The notes under the pieces are model-generated. The model saw only the letters and a list, made by a program, of their open reading frames with translations, made no database searches and had not been told where the DNA came from. Below, in pieces: positions 22,433 through 34,289 of a stretch of 64,000 nt of DNA. The translations under genes and the position numbers were made by a program. This DNA is from Seminavis robusta (taxonomy: Eukaryota; Bacillariophyta; Bacillariophyceae; Naviculales; Naviculaceae): the NCBI GenBank assembly GCA_903772945.1, contig CAICTM010000222.1, forward strand, positions 25,406 through 89,405, read 5' to 3'. Positions within the stretch are counted from its first letter, which is position 1, and each line of letters starts with the position of its first letter.

Positions 22433-22897
22433 TCACTGGGCCATTCTCGCCACAGATTGACTGGTGACCGGAAGCTGTCCAGGAAGTATAGTATAGTTTT
22501 GATTGGGGTTCTCCACTCTTTCACGTTGCCGAGGCCTAAGGTTGGCGGGAGTTCGTGTTTGAGCTGGCGGTGCAGGTGGGTTGCCGACTACAGGGAGAGC
22601 ACCAGGGGCAAGTTGTTGGAACTCGTTTGGCTATAGCTGGTTGTACAATCCAAAGATGACACGCCAGTCAAGTCGCAAGCTTATAGTCGAGGCCGTAATT
22701 TTGGGACCTGGCGACTTTCGTATGCGGTATAGGCAACCAACAGTGCCTCGAGCTTTGATTTGCTGGTTTGTGAGGCCATCGCGGAGGGCAAACTCACCGT
22801 TGAGGTGCAGAATGCAAGGCAATTCGTTCGGAGAGGAGACAGTGAACCTACCGGTAGGTGCTGAGTGGTGCCCAAAGCTTCCCGGGACCTTCAACAC
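22433..22897 (-). pseudogene. Relic ORF of unknown multicopy type, one in-frame stop
   Basis: One frame runs from an ATG at 22897 to a TGA at 22433 and is interrupted only by a TAG at 22631-22633. Upstream of the stop it reads FGHHSAPTGRFTVSS, NQQIKARGTVGCLYR, STISLRLDWRVIFGLYNQL. Downstream it continues in the same frame with PNEFQQLAPGALPVVGNPP, a proline-rich stretch and NQNYTILPGQLPVTSQS. The unbroken protein-like composition on both sides argues for a recent nonsense change. The 5' end is not visible in this frame. I do not recognise the family; a piece of a mobile-element ORF is possible. Confidence 0.5.
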
Positions 22898-23263
22898 TAA
22901 AGTTCTTCATGGACAAGGAAGGAAATTGCGGGATAGCGGCACCAGTAGGAGGATCGTTCGCGACCACTCGGGACTCGGTGGCTCTGGAGTTCGGATGCTA
23001 ATCTTGCTTAAAGCTTTGCATACCGTATTCCCAAACGCTGCATAAATCCTTGCGTCCTCCGACAATCGCTAACACACAAACTCGATCGTAGTAAGAACAC
23101 CCCGACGATGTGCACCGGCCACCAAACACCAAAGACAAGAAAAGCACTTGCTATACCTGAAGTAGAAGTTTGATGTCCCCAAGCCAGAAGAAGCCTCACA
23201 GAGAGAGGCCATGCCTATGGTAGACAAGAGATAGGACCTGATCTGATTTTGGCAGGAAAAGGG
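22898..23263. other. Spacer before the DEP protein gene
   Basis: Contains the presumed promoter or a 5' non-coding exon of the gene starting at 23264. TGATTTTGGCAG at 23244-23255 looks like a splice acceptor just before the first ATG, so an upstream exon cannot be excluded. Confidence 0.35.
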
Positions 23264-26200
23264 ATGCTGTTAGTCACTGCGGTCAAGGCGAGCATATTTG
23301 CGGTAATTTCGAGGGCGTTGTCCACTTACCTGGAAGTGAGTGTGACAGATATTGAGGCCAAGCTGTTGCAACGAGATGCTTCCTTGAGACTGCAAAATGT
23401 CAAGGTGCGAGAGCAAAAGATTCCCCTCTCTATTCAATCCCAGAATGTAATGTGCTTTCTGATCATCAACGGGACCATAAATGCACTGGAATTGGACTGG
23501 ACTTGGTCTTCTTCTCCATTTTCCCTGATCGACCATGTAAAATTGAGACTTCGCGGACTGAATCTGAAGCTCAATTTTCGCTACGAGAAAGAGTCAGAAG
23601 AAGCCTTCCTGGCTAGATCACACCCAGTCGATTATTTTGACCAAGAAGAGGGACCCAATGCTAAACCCGACAATTCTCTTTTCGGGCGCTGGCAACGAGA
23701 AATACAACGCGTAAAAGACGCTGTAACATGCCATGTGAAAGACTCTTCATTGATCCAACAAACCATTCGGGATATCATCAATTCATTCTCTATCAGAATA
23801 GACTATTCAAACATTGACGTTCATGCACCCTTCACTAGCAATTTCATCCGAGTGTCATTTGACACCTTCCATCTTGGCACGGACAAGGAGAAAAGAGAAT
23901 TGAGGATGCGGTCGACACCATTGATGGTGGAAGGAGCTTTAGAGCGGCTTTCTGTCGAGCTGCATCATGGGCTCACAGGAAGAGCTTCATATCCAATTGT
24001 AGAACCATTCACTTTTGAAGCAGCAGCTCGCAGGGTGGCTGGAGCCAGGTTTCAGGACCTTACATCTGGGTATGAGCTGATTGTCAAACAAGTGAAAACC
24101 CAAGAATCTGCCAAGCAAATTGATCATGGTATCATACTTCATTGGTCAGATGATGTCAAGGCAGCGTTGTCTCTACTCCAAGATGCCTTCCAAGGAGAGT
24201 CACCTTCGGCTCCCGACTATGATGCAGAGATCTATCGCTCAAAAAAAGACCCAAACATTGCTGAGCTTTGGCCTACATCAATGAAGCTGCTTCTGAGCCT
24301 TGTATCTCTGATTGGCGTTACCAATATTACAATCATCATCAGATTCATTCTCCGTGGTTTGGGCTTACTTGACGGAGAATATTTGACGATGGCTTCATGG
24401 ATCATCTTCTTCCTCTTGTCGACATGGATATTAGTAACACTGTTGGATCTCTGGTTGGCCTCCCATGCCAACCAAGTGGAGAAAAGCGCCAAAAGAGGAC
24501 TTCCAATGCAACACCTGAAAGAATACCCTGCAATCTACCGATTACCGCTACCCTTCATCACAGTCATTGCTGAAAATGATGTCCGCATGAACATGGCAAA
24601 CGTTGTTCTAGTTGGAAGAATGGATTTTACGAGGACACATTTCTCTGCCACTTCATTCACAGTGAAAACCAAAAAGAGATCGGTTCCTGGACCCCAAGTA
24701 TCGTCGAAAGGAATTCGAGCCAGATACCAGCACAAGAGACTACTTGTGAATGTCGATCTCATAGACGACTTGTACATTCCAGGAAAGATTCATCTTGTGA
24801 GAGAGTTGGAAAGCGCAGTCATTGTTTTCGAGGAAGGCAAGATGACCATTAAGCTAAAGGCTGTCACGGCCCGCCTGCTTTCAGATGGCGACATGATAGA
24901 GCATTCGGAGAGTTTGCGTATGTCACATATAACTACAAACTTTCAAAAGGTGGCAGAAAAATTCCAAGTCGCCAGAAGGGTTGTGAAGGAAACTGGAATG
25001 AAACTCTCCAAAGAGACGAAGAATGGGTTTAAAAATGTCAAGTTCAAAATGAAATCGCAAAGAAAGAGATCATTTGACGCTGAAGAAATCGAAGCCCGAA
25101 ATCGATTGCAAGCTGAAGTATATGAAGGGCTTGTAAAACTCCAACGAATGGCTGGCATGTTCGAGCTTATACCTGTACAAAAGCACCGCCAAAACTTCCG
25201 ATTATACCCGAATTCATTTCGTGGCACTCACGCCGTGGATTACATTCTGCAAAACAACATCGCACCAAACCGACCAGAGGCAGTCAAACTTCTCCGAGAT
25301 TTTGAGGTGGAATTTGGTCTTTTTGAGAGTGTAACCAGAGAATACAAGTTCCGCGATCAGCACGATTGCTTGTATCGATTTGTGCACCCTTCGAAACGAC
25401 GCTTTTGGTTGAAACAAGAGCTTCCTTACGACTATGTCGAGACATTTGAAAGAACTCCCCAGAGCTCCGTTCTTCCTTTCCCGATTATGGTTCTCACTGA
25501 AGGTCTTATTCTAGTTAGACAAGACAGTGAGAGCAGCGACCTACTTACTGCTTCCAAAGGAGAGCTTCATCTTCAGAATGGGAAGCTATCCAGATCTGTG
25601 GACTTCACAATATTGGCACGGGGGCTGAGGAGCAAAATGATTGCCATGACAAATGCCAGATTGCACGGAATAGTGGACCCCGAAGTTCCAAAGCTAATTC
25701 ATCGCTTTCAAGTTAGCCTTGAGACGCTCACAGTGAACCCAGAGTACACGATTGAAGATTGGTTCCACAGACTCGGTTTGGTGTTCGATGATGATGACGA
25801 GGACAAATCACTGGAACTTCGACAGATCGATGACGAGGACAACGAACCATACAGTCTCCCACACATGTTTGTATCAGATTTCAAGCTACAATTGACCTGG
25901 AAAGGATTGTTTGTAAGAACAAATGAAGCCACAATCTCCGTGCAAGGCATGAACGGTACAGAAAGCAGCTCCTCTGCAGAGCTCATCAAGGACTTTGTGA
26001 TCCACGTGTTGGGAAGGGCTCCGGGCATACTGTCGAATGTACAATTCATGGGGGTCAATATAACGGAATCTTCCGGAGTGGCTATTGTGATGAATTTTGG
26101 ATCAGAGTGGATTCCAGGTGGCCAATACATCAGCCTTGGTGCTATGGCGCTATACGATTTTGCCTGTGTGGCTATTGATGCTGGCAAGGCAGCCCGTCAC

Positions 26201-26665
26201 GATCCTACGGGTGACTGGCAATGGGGGGATTTCCCTCTCGGCGTCTGGTTTGCTGGACTTGACACTGCCCGTGCTGGCGCAAAGCAGAGGGGTAAGACCA
26301 CGGACGACTTTTATGATGAAGATGACAGAGTCCAGCTGGACCCTCTTGATTTTGCTGTTGGAGCAGCGTATGGGATTGGCACTTATGCGAACACAAACAA
26401 GGCACGATTCATGGGGGCAACACTTGCTGCTTTTACCGCAATTGGTCTGACAGTTGCTTTAGGGCCTTTACCTGCAATAGCAGCTGGAATTGTTGTTGGA
26501 TCGAGCACTGAATTAGCACTTGTAGAGTTGGAAAGACGGGGCCTCATCTTACTCAAAAATTACGCAAACAAGAACACAAACAAGAAGTTGGATGACAAAG
26601 ATTCTGAAGCTTCAGATTTTGAGATCGAAGAGGAAGCAGACAGTTTTGACTTCGTTGGGTCATAA
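23264..26665 (+). CDS. Chorein-like, membrane-anchored DEP-domain protein
   Basis: A protein of 1133 residues from the ATG at 23264; the frame stays open five codons upstream through a possible splice acceptor. The first 60 residues (VISRALSTYLEVSVTDIEAKL, then LRLQNVKVREQKI) resemble the N-terminal chorein motif of VPS13-type bridge lipid-transfer proteins. Two membrane helices lie at about 341-363 and 372-397. A DEP domain occupies about 623-714 (FRGTHAVDYILQNN, then FGLFESVTREYKFRD, then YRFVHPSKRRFW). A Gly/Ala-rich hydrophobic stretch at about 1055-1090 could be a further membrane segment. The C-terminus is acidic. DEP domains bind membranes or receptors. A role in lipid movement at organelle contacts is inference; the DEP and transmembrane calls are firmer. 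No frameshift or stop interrupts it. Confidence 0.8.
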   Translation: MLLVTAVKASIFAVISRALSTYLEVSVTDIEAKLLQRDASLRLQNVKVREQKIPLSIQSQNVMCFLIINGTINALELDWTWSSSPFSLIDHVKLRLRGLNLKLNFRYEKESEEAFLARSHPVDYFDQEEGPNAKPDNSLFGRWQREIQRVKDAVTCHVKDSSLIQQTIRDIINSFSIRIDYSNIDVHAPFTSNFIRVSFDTFHLGTDKEKRELRMRSTPLMVEGALERLSVELHHGLTGRASYPIVEPFTFEAAARRVAGARFQDLTSGYELIVKQVKTQESAKQIDHGIILHWSDDVKAALSLLQDAFQGESPSAPDYDAEIYRSKKDPNIAELWPTSMKLLLSLVSLIGVTNITIIIRFILRGLGLLDGEYLTMASWIIFFLLSTWILVTLLDLWLASHANQVEKSAKRGLPMQHLKEYPAIYRLPLPFITVIAENDVRMNMANVVLVGRMDFTRTHFSATSFTVKTKKRSVPGPQVSSKGIRARYQHKRLLVNVDLIDDLYIPGKIHLVRELESAVIVFEEGKMTIKLKAVTARLLSDGDMIEHSESLRMSHITTNFQKVAEKFQVARRVVKETGMKLSKETKNGFKNVKFKMKSQRKRSFDAEEIEARNRLQAEVYEGLVKLQRMAGMFELIPVQKHRQNFRLYPNSFRGTHAVDYILQNNIAPNRPEAVKLLRDFEVEFGLFESVTREYKFRDQHDCLYRFVHPSKRRFWLKQELPYDYVETFERTPQSSVLPFPIMVLTEGLILVRQDSESSDLLTASKGELHLQNGKLSRSVDFTILARGLRSKMIAMTNARLHGIVDPEVPKLIHRFQVSLETLTVNPEYTIEDWFHRLGLVFDDDDEDKSLELRQIDDEDNEPYSLPHMFVSDFKLQLTWKGLFVRTNEATISVQGMNGTESSSSAELIKDFVIHVLGRAPGILSNVQFMGVNITESSGVAIVMNFGSEWIPGGQYISLGAMALYDFACVAIDAGKAARHDPTGDWQWGDFPLGVWFAGLDTARAGAKQRGKTTDDFYDEDDRVQLDPLDFAVGAAYGIGTYANTNKARFMGATLAAFTAIGLTVALGPLPAIAAGIVVGSSTELALVELERRGLILLKNYANKNTNKKLDDKDSEASDFEIEEEADSFDFVGS

Positions 26666-27278
26666 TGAAAGCTATTGTTCGTAGGAATCAACAAGCTTGC
26701 CATTAGTAGCTAGCGTTTCTCCATTGGTACCGTAGATGTGGCTGGCTCTCCAGGCAGCCTCCTATCGATACTCGCTTGGGTTGGAAATGAGCCAGAACCC
26801 CGTACCCTCGCATATCTTTAGAAGCTACGACGTACCATCGCTACCACTAACTGCCTTATTCAAAGTTCGAGCGAAAACGGAGTCACACCTGACGACGACA
26901 AAGTTGTACGTTTCCATGGCGTCCTCGTCATTCCTAATCCGACGGGACACCTCTTTGTCTGCAAGGCGCTGCTTGCAGATTGGATTCGACTCGATTCATT
27001 CGAGTCTCGTCCAAGCCAAGTGCGCTGATGTTTTATAAGTTAGTTTTCCTCGATGATCAACTCTGGGCATCGTTTGCATGGTAATGTTCGGGAGCCATGT
27101 CACGATGACAGGTAGGTCAGGCGATGTATGTATCAATTGTCAACAGGTGTTTATGAAGCGAAAATATGAAAACAGACAGACAGACAGTTGTCGCATAATA
27201 TTGATGTATGTAAGTCAACACGATCCACCACAACACAAACCAAATAAAGAATCTGTGTGCAGATCACATTCGTTCTTT
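26666..27278. other. Convergent intergenic region
   Basis: Lies between the 3' ends of two convergent genes. It holds a short (AGAC)n run near 27173-27188. No gene supported. Confidence 0.45.
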
Positions 27279-29391
27279 TTATTGGGGCTTGGGGCCTTTT
27301 CGACGGCCTGTCGAAGACCCTGCACTGCTATCAATGCCGTCGATTGCATCTGCCTCCTCGTCAGGATCAAAATCTAGATCGTCGGAAGAGCTGTTGTAGG
27401 CATTGCCGATGATGGGTTTGACGGTGAGTGGGTCGCTGTTTTGGACGTAGTTCAAGAACTGCTCCATTTGTGCGAGTTCCGAGAAGGTTCCGTTGATTGG
27501 AGCTGCTCCGGTAGCAGATTTGGAGTAGGGTCTCGATCGTGATTTGGGTGTCGGTGATGTTGTCATGCTGGCCCGGCGACTTCCATCGGTACTGCCGCTG
27601 CCACTCTTGGATCGTCTATTATTATCGCCACCTTGCAATTTGCCCTTGCTGCTCTCACTGCGTTGCACACCTCGTCCAAAGACGGATTGTTTAAAACTGG
27701 CAATGGCACTATTGCCCGATCCACGTCGTTTTTGCTTGTCGCTGTCTCTGGATCGTTTGGAATGAGTGTTATTTTTGGAATTTTGAGTTGCTGACGACCC
27801 GTTGGACGATCGATGTTCCGCCGAGCCTCGTCGTGACATGCTGGCGCCACTATCGGTGGATCCACGCCGCGATGCCAAGCTTTCGGTGGACGTTCGACGT
27901 GAGAACAATCGACGCGGTGGATACAGCTGCTGCGGCTGTTGTGTTGGTGGACTGGTGCTCAAGTACGCCGAGGACGGTCTGGCATCTTCGTAGCCATAAT
28001 CGTCCTCGTCTTCCTCGCCGTATTCCAGTCGTTGGACACTTTCACCGAGTCCGACCATTTTGGACATGCGTCGTCCCGTGGATTTGACGAGCTTTCCGGT
28101 ACCCACCACGACATCCGATGCCACCTTTCCAGTTCCCACCACCACTTTTCCAGTACCCTTGACGGTTCCCACGACCACATCGGTGGCTACCTTTCCAGTA
28201 CCAACGACCACATCGGTGGCTACCTTTCCAGTTCCCACCACCACATCATAACCAAGTTTTCCAGTTCCCACCACAACATCGGTGGCCACTTTGCCAGTTC
28301 CCACAACGACCTTACCAGTTCCTTTGACCATTCCTTTTCCAACTTTACCAACGGCCAATCCAGTGGCATTGGCGGATAAAAAGATGGTCCGTCCAGTACC
28401 TTCGGCAGCTCCGGTGATGAGTTCCATAATATTCGTGTTGAGTGCTTTGAGTGCACTGAGAGGTGTATTGGATGCCGCACTGGTAGCTTCGAGTGCATTT
28501 TCGGCTCTAATCTTTTTGGCATCATCCACTTGGAGTGTCATTTCGGCAATTTCGTCAATGGAAAAGCCAGCGTTCATGAGCCTGACATGATAATATGACA
28601 AAAGGAAAAATGAGGTTAGAATGAGTTGGGCGCAGAACTCGTTTCAGAACAAACAGAAAACGTCCGAGAGCACGAGCATTCCGACAATACGATACGATAC
28701 GATACGATACGATACGATACGAAATGGGCATCCAGACCAGTCGAGAACAAAAGGACGGTGCTGGCTGCTGAGGAACCTCGAATTGTCGTGTCTGGCAACG
28801 AGGGCTCAGAGTCCAAATCAAAGCCTGCTTTGAGACTGCAACTCTTGATTCAGAGGCCTTTGCTAGCTGCCCAGCCAACAAGCGATAGGTAGATGGTCTG
28901 AAGTAGAGTTTTCCAGTTTGGCCAAGTCTTGCTGATGCATGCCATTATCCAATCTCTTGATATACCTTCTTCATCATGTGATTGTGTGATTTGTGTTCTG
29001 CAGACTTGACTTACATTTTTGCTCGTTTATTGGTGGACAAAATCATTCGTTTTCGATGTCTTCGTTCGGGTCCTCTGAGATACTCGTAAATATCAACGTC
29101 AATGACATCGTGTGCCATGGGTTTCCAATCGATGGTCAGTGGAGCACCTCTGGAGACGGCAGGATTGTCGCCCAGAATCACGGGAAACTCATGGATAAAG
29201 ACTTGGTCAAACTTGACTGCCTTGGGGATGCCAGGGGCAGTGGTGGACATGCTTCTTGTAGTAGTGGTAGATGTACTAGTAGATGTACTAGTAGATGTAG
29301 ATGTAGTGCTAGTAGTAAGAATACTGGTAATAGGAGTTGATTTCTTCTGTTTTGGTTGCTGGAGAATAGTGGCAGTGGTGGGAGGGCACAT
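27279..29391 (-). CDS. Diatom GDNPAV-domain protein with 11-residue repeats, copy 1
   Basis: Two exons: 29391-29015 and 28581-27279, joined across a 433-bp GT-AG intron (28582-29014; donor AT|GTAAGT, acceptor TGTCAG|G). The joined codon is ATG, and the product is 559 residues. The first part is T/S-rich, followed by a compact domain: VFIHEFPVILGDNPAVSRGA, DVIDVDIYEYLRGP, ILSTNKRAKM, and after the intron NAGFSIDEIAEMTLQ. From memory, this domain recurs in diatom proteins of unknown function. Residues 217-291 are tandem 11-mers of the type VVVGTGKVATD. The C-terminal third is basic, S/R-rich and disordered. The 11-mer periodicity with T, V, G and K resembles the amphipathic helices of perilipins and synucleins, so binding to a lipid surface is a reasonable guess. 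The paralogue is at 34290-35981. Confidence 0.85.
28085..28330 (-). repeat. 33-bp tandem coding repeat
   Basis: About seven units encoding 11 residues each (consensus VVVGTGKVATD). On the plus strand the units read CCAGTTCCCACCACCAC with variable six-base ends. Some units are nearly identical, which points to recent homogenisation. Confidence 0.85.
28687..28721. repeat. (ATACG)n microsatellite in an intron
   Basis: Seven perfect copies of a 5-bp unit within the intron of the gene at 27279-29391. Confidence 0.95.
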
Positions 29392-31569
29392 GCTCAGTCA
29401 AATGGGTAGCAATGGAGGAAGATAATGGGAAGATGATGGTGGGTAGCAGCGAGAAGAATGAGGATAATGCCAATGAATGAATGGGGTATCCTGTTTGCTT
29501 CTCCTTTTGAGTACAAGAGCTTTGCAAGTAGCCGTCAAGAACAAGTGGGGGTAAAGCTATAGAGCTGTGGCACCACAAGACCAACTAGCTATAGAAGCCA
29601 AGAAGATGAACAAGAGGAAAAGGAAACACAAGATGTGACGATAAGATGATGATAAAGGACACAGAAACCTCAACCAACGAGAAACACCCGAGGGCAGAAT
29701 TCCTTGCAGGATCGATCAGTCTTTTACATACATTAGCAGATGTCAGATGATGGTCACTCTGACGGAAGGATGAACAAAAACTGCTTCCGCATTCTCCATA
29801 GTGCCCGAACAATCTCATATTGGATGAAGGGGTAAATATAAGCCAACACACCGAAGCTGTCCATCACCACCCAAGATAGTCTAGAAGATAGACATCATTG
29901 TACGTAGTCCAATACCCCAGCTAGCCACTCTCTCTATTAATAGCTAGCTAGCTAGACACTCACTCCACTCTAAGATTTCGCACCTAATGCGTTACAAGGC
30001 TAGCCGGTATGTAGAGGTTGAAAGATACAGAAGTCGAAGTCGAAGTCCAAGTCTCAATCTAGGTAATCATTTCCAACCTCGTGTTCCCTTGGCCTTGTAA
30101 CTTCTCGTAAACGAAGCTCGATACATGTACCTTTCGGTGTTAGTTAGTGAGGATGGACAAAAACTACTAAGTCTTGCAAGCATCATCCAACTACTCTTTA
30201 GAAACCCCCATTTTGACCCCCTTGTGCAACAGACTGAACCGAAAGTATTTGCTCCATCTCCCTCGAATACTTTCGGAAAGTCTTAGTTAGGTCTGCTGGT
30301 ACTATTGATTTATAGTAAAGTTTCAATCTCTTATGTACCGGTCTTCTATTATAAATGTGGACATCATCTGGTCATCATGTAAATGCCTCGTTTGCTCTTT
30401 TGCTTTCTCTTTATTTCCCGGTGGGAATGAACGATGCTTTGTTGCTGCAACTAACTTCCTTGCATGATCGGCAGGATTGGTTGAGTAGGTCGGGTATATT
30501 CGAATTTGAAACAAAAAGATATTGTTACCATATCTACCGCAAAGCTGTCGTCACTGTCTCTGGGTACACGCATACTGGCAAAAGGCAGAAACCAGCCACT
30601 TTTCCTTCGATGTTGGCACCGCAGGTCAACAGAAAAGAACATTGGAGCCTGCCCACTGCCTGGCAGTGGCGACTTGCTAACAGCGATTAGTCTCTGGATT
30701 GCTTGTGAAGGCCAAGCTGTTGTCTCCCCCAGTCTGGTGGTTGGACTCCTTCTTGACTTGAATGACATTGTGCTGACACTCAGAATCAAAAGCCGGTACA
30801 GAGCTCCCACCAAGCCATAGAGGAGTAACGTCGTAGCCGGCTACTCAGAGGTAATAGGTAGTGGTACCGTACCGGTAGCTGGCCAGCCTTGCATCTTCTT
30901 CGCTTTCCCAAGCTCGTGACGCCAAAGAATCCTCGATTGAAATGCCAGAAAATGGCAGTTAAATCTATGGTCCCGTCAATCTTGTTGGGGCTGATTGAAG
31001 ATTGAAGGGCTGTTGGCTGTACATGTACACATGTACTCGTACTGTTGGCGTTGGTCGATTGAGGCGGCAACCACAAATAAATCCAGCTTTCTTTTTTAAA
31101 AAATAAAATTAACTTGCAGCTGTACCAGAACTGGCATTGTGTTAAATCTTTTGTGACATCGGGCACAAACCTCTTGCGCTTGTAGCCCTAACGCTACTGA
31201 ATTCATCCCATTATTGTCATTTATTGCCATGCCCTCGCTCTTCCGCACATACATCCCGGAGGGTTGACTTTGGCTATGACTTACACGCATCCTATCCTTC
31301 CTTCAGCTGCCCAAGCCCTTAGTGGGATATAGCCCTTAGTGGTGTTTTCAATACAGTATGACTTCTTCTCTTAGGAATTATCAGGGCAATGGAAAACTGG
31401 CGACAGCAACGACGAACCTTTGCAGGACGCAACAGGGTACCTACGGATATCCGCCACCAGCCCTGACGCCTTTTGCAATCTCCATGTGCTGCGGACACAG
31501 CAAGACCAAAACAACAAGACGTAGATGATGATGAATCTGTACCATATTAATAGTCGTGTCTGAATGACA
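29392..31569. other. Long gene-free stretch
   Basis: No credible gene in about 2.2 kb. It includes the promoter of the minus-strand gene starting at 29391, a CTAGCTAGCTAG run near 29943-29955, and small ORFs around 30350-30820 on both strands without recognisable content. Confidence 0.45.
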
Positions 31570-32700
31570 GCGGTACCATCGGACGACTCCGGAAAAGGCA
31601 AACAATGACGACCTGACTATATTCTTGCTGCAATCTCTCTAGAGGCAGAAAGCATTTGATTGTTTGATTGGATTGTCAATCAGGGCCCAACGCAGTTGGA
31701 GTATGACTCTCTCAATTTGGTTCAGTTTGTTTTCTTTTGGTTCCCTTCTACTATCAGACAACAAGGTACAAGCCAGGGAAGGAGTGCCATCCTCCAGCAA
31801 CTACTAAGAGGAGGGTTGCATCATCAGATTCTGTGATGGACCTGATCATAACTCAGGGGGGGGCGACATCAATCATTTGGGGATTGGTGGCGCTTGGAAA
31901 GTCATGAATGCCAGTTGCGCTGGAGTCTCAACCCAAACCATTCCCTTTAGAAGCGGGGTTGCTTTGGTTGAGTTTTCTCCATGAATTCTCTGGCAGATCC
32001 TTGTTACTGGATATTGGGAAGCACTGATGGAAGTTTGAAAACCAAACAAACTCTTCTGTGTACGGTAGCCCAAGCTCATGCAAGGTCCTTTGATTTGCTG
32101 CGGTGTGCCACCAAGAAGCCTACTGGAACATTGAAGTTAGCCCGTCATGACTTGAAAGCTTTGTGGGGTGCAGTGTAAACCAATTCTCTGGCACATCTTT
32201 GCCGCTTGAACTCTTCTTCCAGAGTTCCCTTGAAGGCCTGATATTGGGAAGCAATGATGTAAGTGAGTTTTCTGTGTAACCAAAGCTCATACAAGGTCCG
32301 CTTGCTGCTGTTTGCCACCAAACAGCTTACTGGAACAGAGCCCATGCAGTGAAGTATGCACAATCATCCAAGAGACTATTCCTGAAGAAATCGATCGGAC
32401 TTGAAAGCAGTGTTTACAAATACAACCTTTCTGGAACAACCAGTTCATTAATTGGTCTTTTAGAAAACAAACCTGGTGAATCAACAAATTCCAAGCATTG
32501 CCAATAAGACTGATGAGTCTACTAGCAACGGGAAATGAGCTCTTCAAATCCCTTTCTGCAAGAATTTTTTATGCTGGGGAGGAAAATACTCTTGAAGTTG
32601 TTGCTAACTATTTCCATATTATGGATTAGGTCTTCCTCTTATTGAGTGCCATGAGCACTGTTGTTCAAGTTGTTGCGACGAGACAGGGTTCTGCCTTGAC
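31570..32700 (+). pseudogene. LRR membrane-protein relic
   Basis: A decayed copy of the gene type at 37.1 and 40.9 kb. Matches run in order: GGAAAAGG plus ATTCTTGCTG (31590-31630), GATTGGATTGTCAATCAGG (31665-31683), CAGTTGGAGTATGA, then ATCATTTGGGG and AGTCATGAATGCCAGT (31870-31915). Later come TTTCTGGAACAACCAGTTCA with TTGGTCTTTT (32430-32462) and the Cys-rich tail TGTTGCGACGAGACAGG with CTGCCTTG (32670-32698). No long frame survives, and the first LRR exons are badly eroded. The cytosolic and membrane parts are not visible upstream. It gives a dated-looking ancestor or sibling for the two intact genes. Confidence 0.75.
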
Positions 32701-34289
32701 AACTAACTTATCATGTGAAGAATCCTATATGGAAACGGAACTTGCTTTCGTCGAGCAATGCGAGGTGCTTGTACATCGGTAGCGTCGCCGGTTGAAGTTG
32801 TGGCCCTTCTTTGGTGTACCAGCCAAAAGAAGGGTGAAGCAGAGCAGTGGTACAGGTCCAAACGAGTTCTGCGCTGAAAGACGCGAGGATATCAGCAGCA
32901 ACCTTCCTTACCAAGTGCGGAGCAGCCTTATCAAGTGGTGACTGCCACTCTCAACGCACACGGGTAGATGGAGCGAGAAGTCAGTCAGCTACAGTATTCT
33001 CCCGAAGAATCCGAGAAAAGTACGATGCCTCCATACGAACCTCGTATGGATTTCTCAGCACCGGGGCTGGTCTACCGGTATAACGTTAGGTCTCGATTGG
33101 CGCTGCATGAAAAGTGCGATTGAAGCATTCCTACGATCGAATGCCTCGCAAGTATTTTAGTCCACGTCGGTCGCCATCGCCACTTGTGCGTCCACGAGAC
33201 TACATGTACGAAGAAAGTGATCTCTAGCTAGACCAATCCAACCCAACGTCTCGGCATGCTTGAAGCCAAAACCTTCCGAATCTTCGTGGTGGTTTCGCCA
33301 ATCACGAAGTTACGATGTTTGCCACGAGACAACGAAACTAGACCATTCTTAGCCTTTGACGCCTCGGGGTGCCCACTTGAGACTAATGGCGACGCCACGT
33401 CCCTGTCAACCTTCGTGTGGCTCTTTTAAAATAACGATTGACCATGTCTCGGGACACGAAGCTTGGCTGTCGTGGCATGAAATCGAGCGATACTCTCGGG
33501 TTCAGTTATCCTGCAGCAACGATCTAAATCGTTGTGGCCGACGAGGGCTTTTCCGTCCGCGTGCCCTCTGCAGCATGAACAACCATGCATCGGCGCTGCG
33601 CTGCCAACATTCTTGATGGAACACCGGCCACAGAGACCAACAGGGAATGCCTGACCGCTTGGCTTCTCGACACCATTGGTACCATCGCCAGTTTCCAATC
33701 ACAACCAGCCAGCCACGTGTATGTCGACAAAGACCCGTTCTTGACAAATTCCTTCGTAAAGTCTGTAGTCGACACCAGCCAGACAGCCGACGCCCGACAG
33801 CAACAAAAGAAGAAAGAGGGGCAAAAAGAGAAATATACCGTGGATTGAGATACGTAAATCAGCCACTATCTATTGTTGTTTAATTCGCTTTTTTGCTCAG
33901 TTGTAGCCTCCATGCAATGCACGCATTCCGTTAATTGATGAGTGCCCAACGGGAAGAAGGAGGGGGTCAGCGAGAAGCAGTGAACTTTCGTTTCCACGTT
34001 CTTGCACCTCGTTGTTGTCAGGAAGGAAAATCGGGCTTGAATAAAAGGGTTCGTAGCTGCTGGAAAGGAGATCACGCGAATTGTCATGCTGATTTCTTTT
34101 GTGTCTTTGTGCGGTGTTGCACTGCGTGTGTTTGTTGTTGTTTGTGAATTTTGTTGTTGTTGTTTATTTTTGTTGTTTTTGCTGCTGCTGTAGTTCCTGG
34201 CCGGCTTGCCGTTTTCCTAGCACGAACAACCCCCCTCCATACCGGCCTTGTACATCCGATAGCGGTCATTGTATTGTGGCACACATCAA
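32701..34289. other. Gene-free stretch
   Basis: Nothing convincing in about 1.6 kb. A GTT-rich, Q/N-codon-like tract occurs near 34125-34195. The ORF at 33585-33848 has no recognisable feature. Confidence 0.4.

Noticed and set aside
28085-28330. CRISPR-like array of 33-bp units
   Set aside because: Units are contiguous coding repeats without spacers, in a eukaryotic gene.
27788-28379. Plus-strand ORFs with SSHHH and VPTTTS repeats
   Set aside because: Shadows of the 33-bp coding repeat of the minus-strand gene.
33585-33848. 87-codon ORF beginning MHRRCAANILDG
   Set aside because: No domain, no homologous neighbour and a low-complexity basic end; not enough to call a gene.
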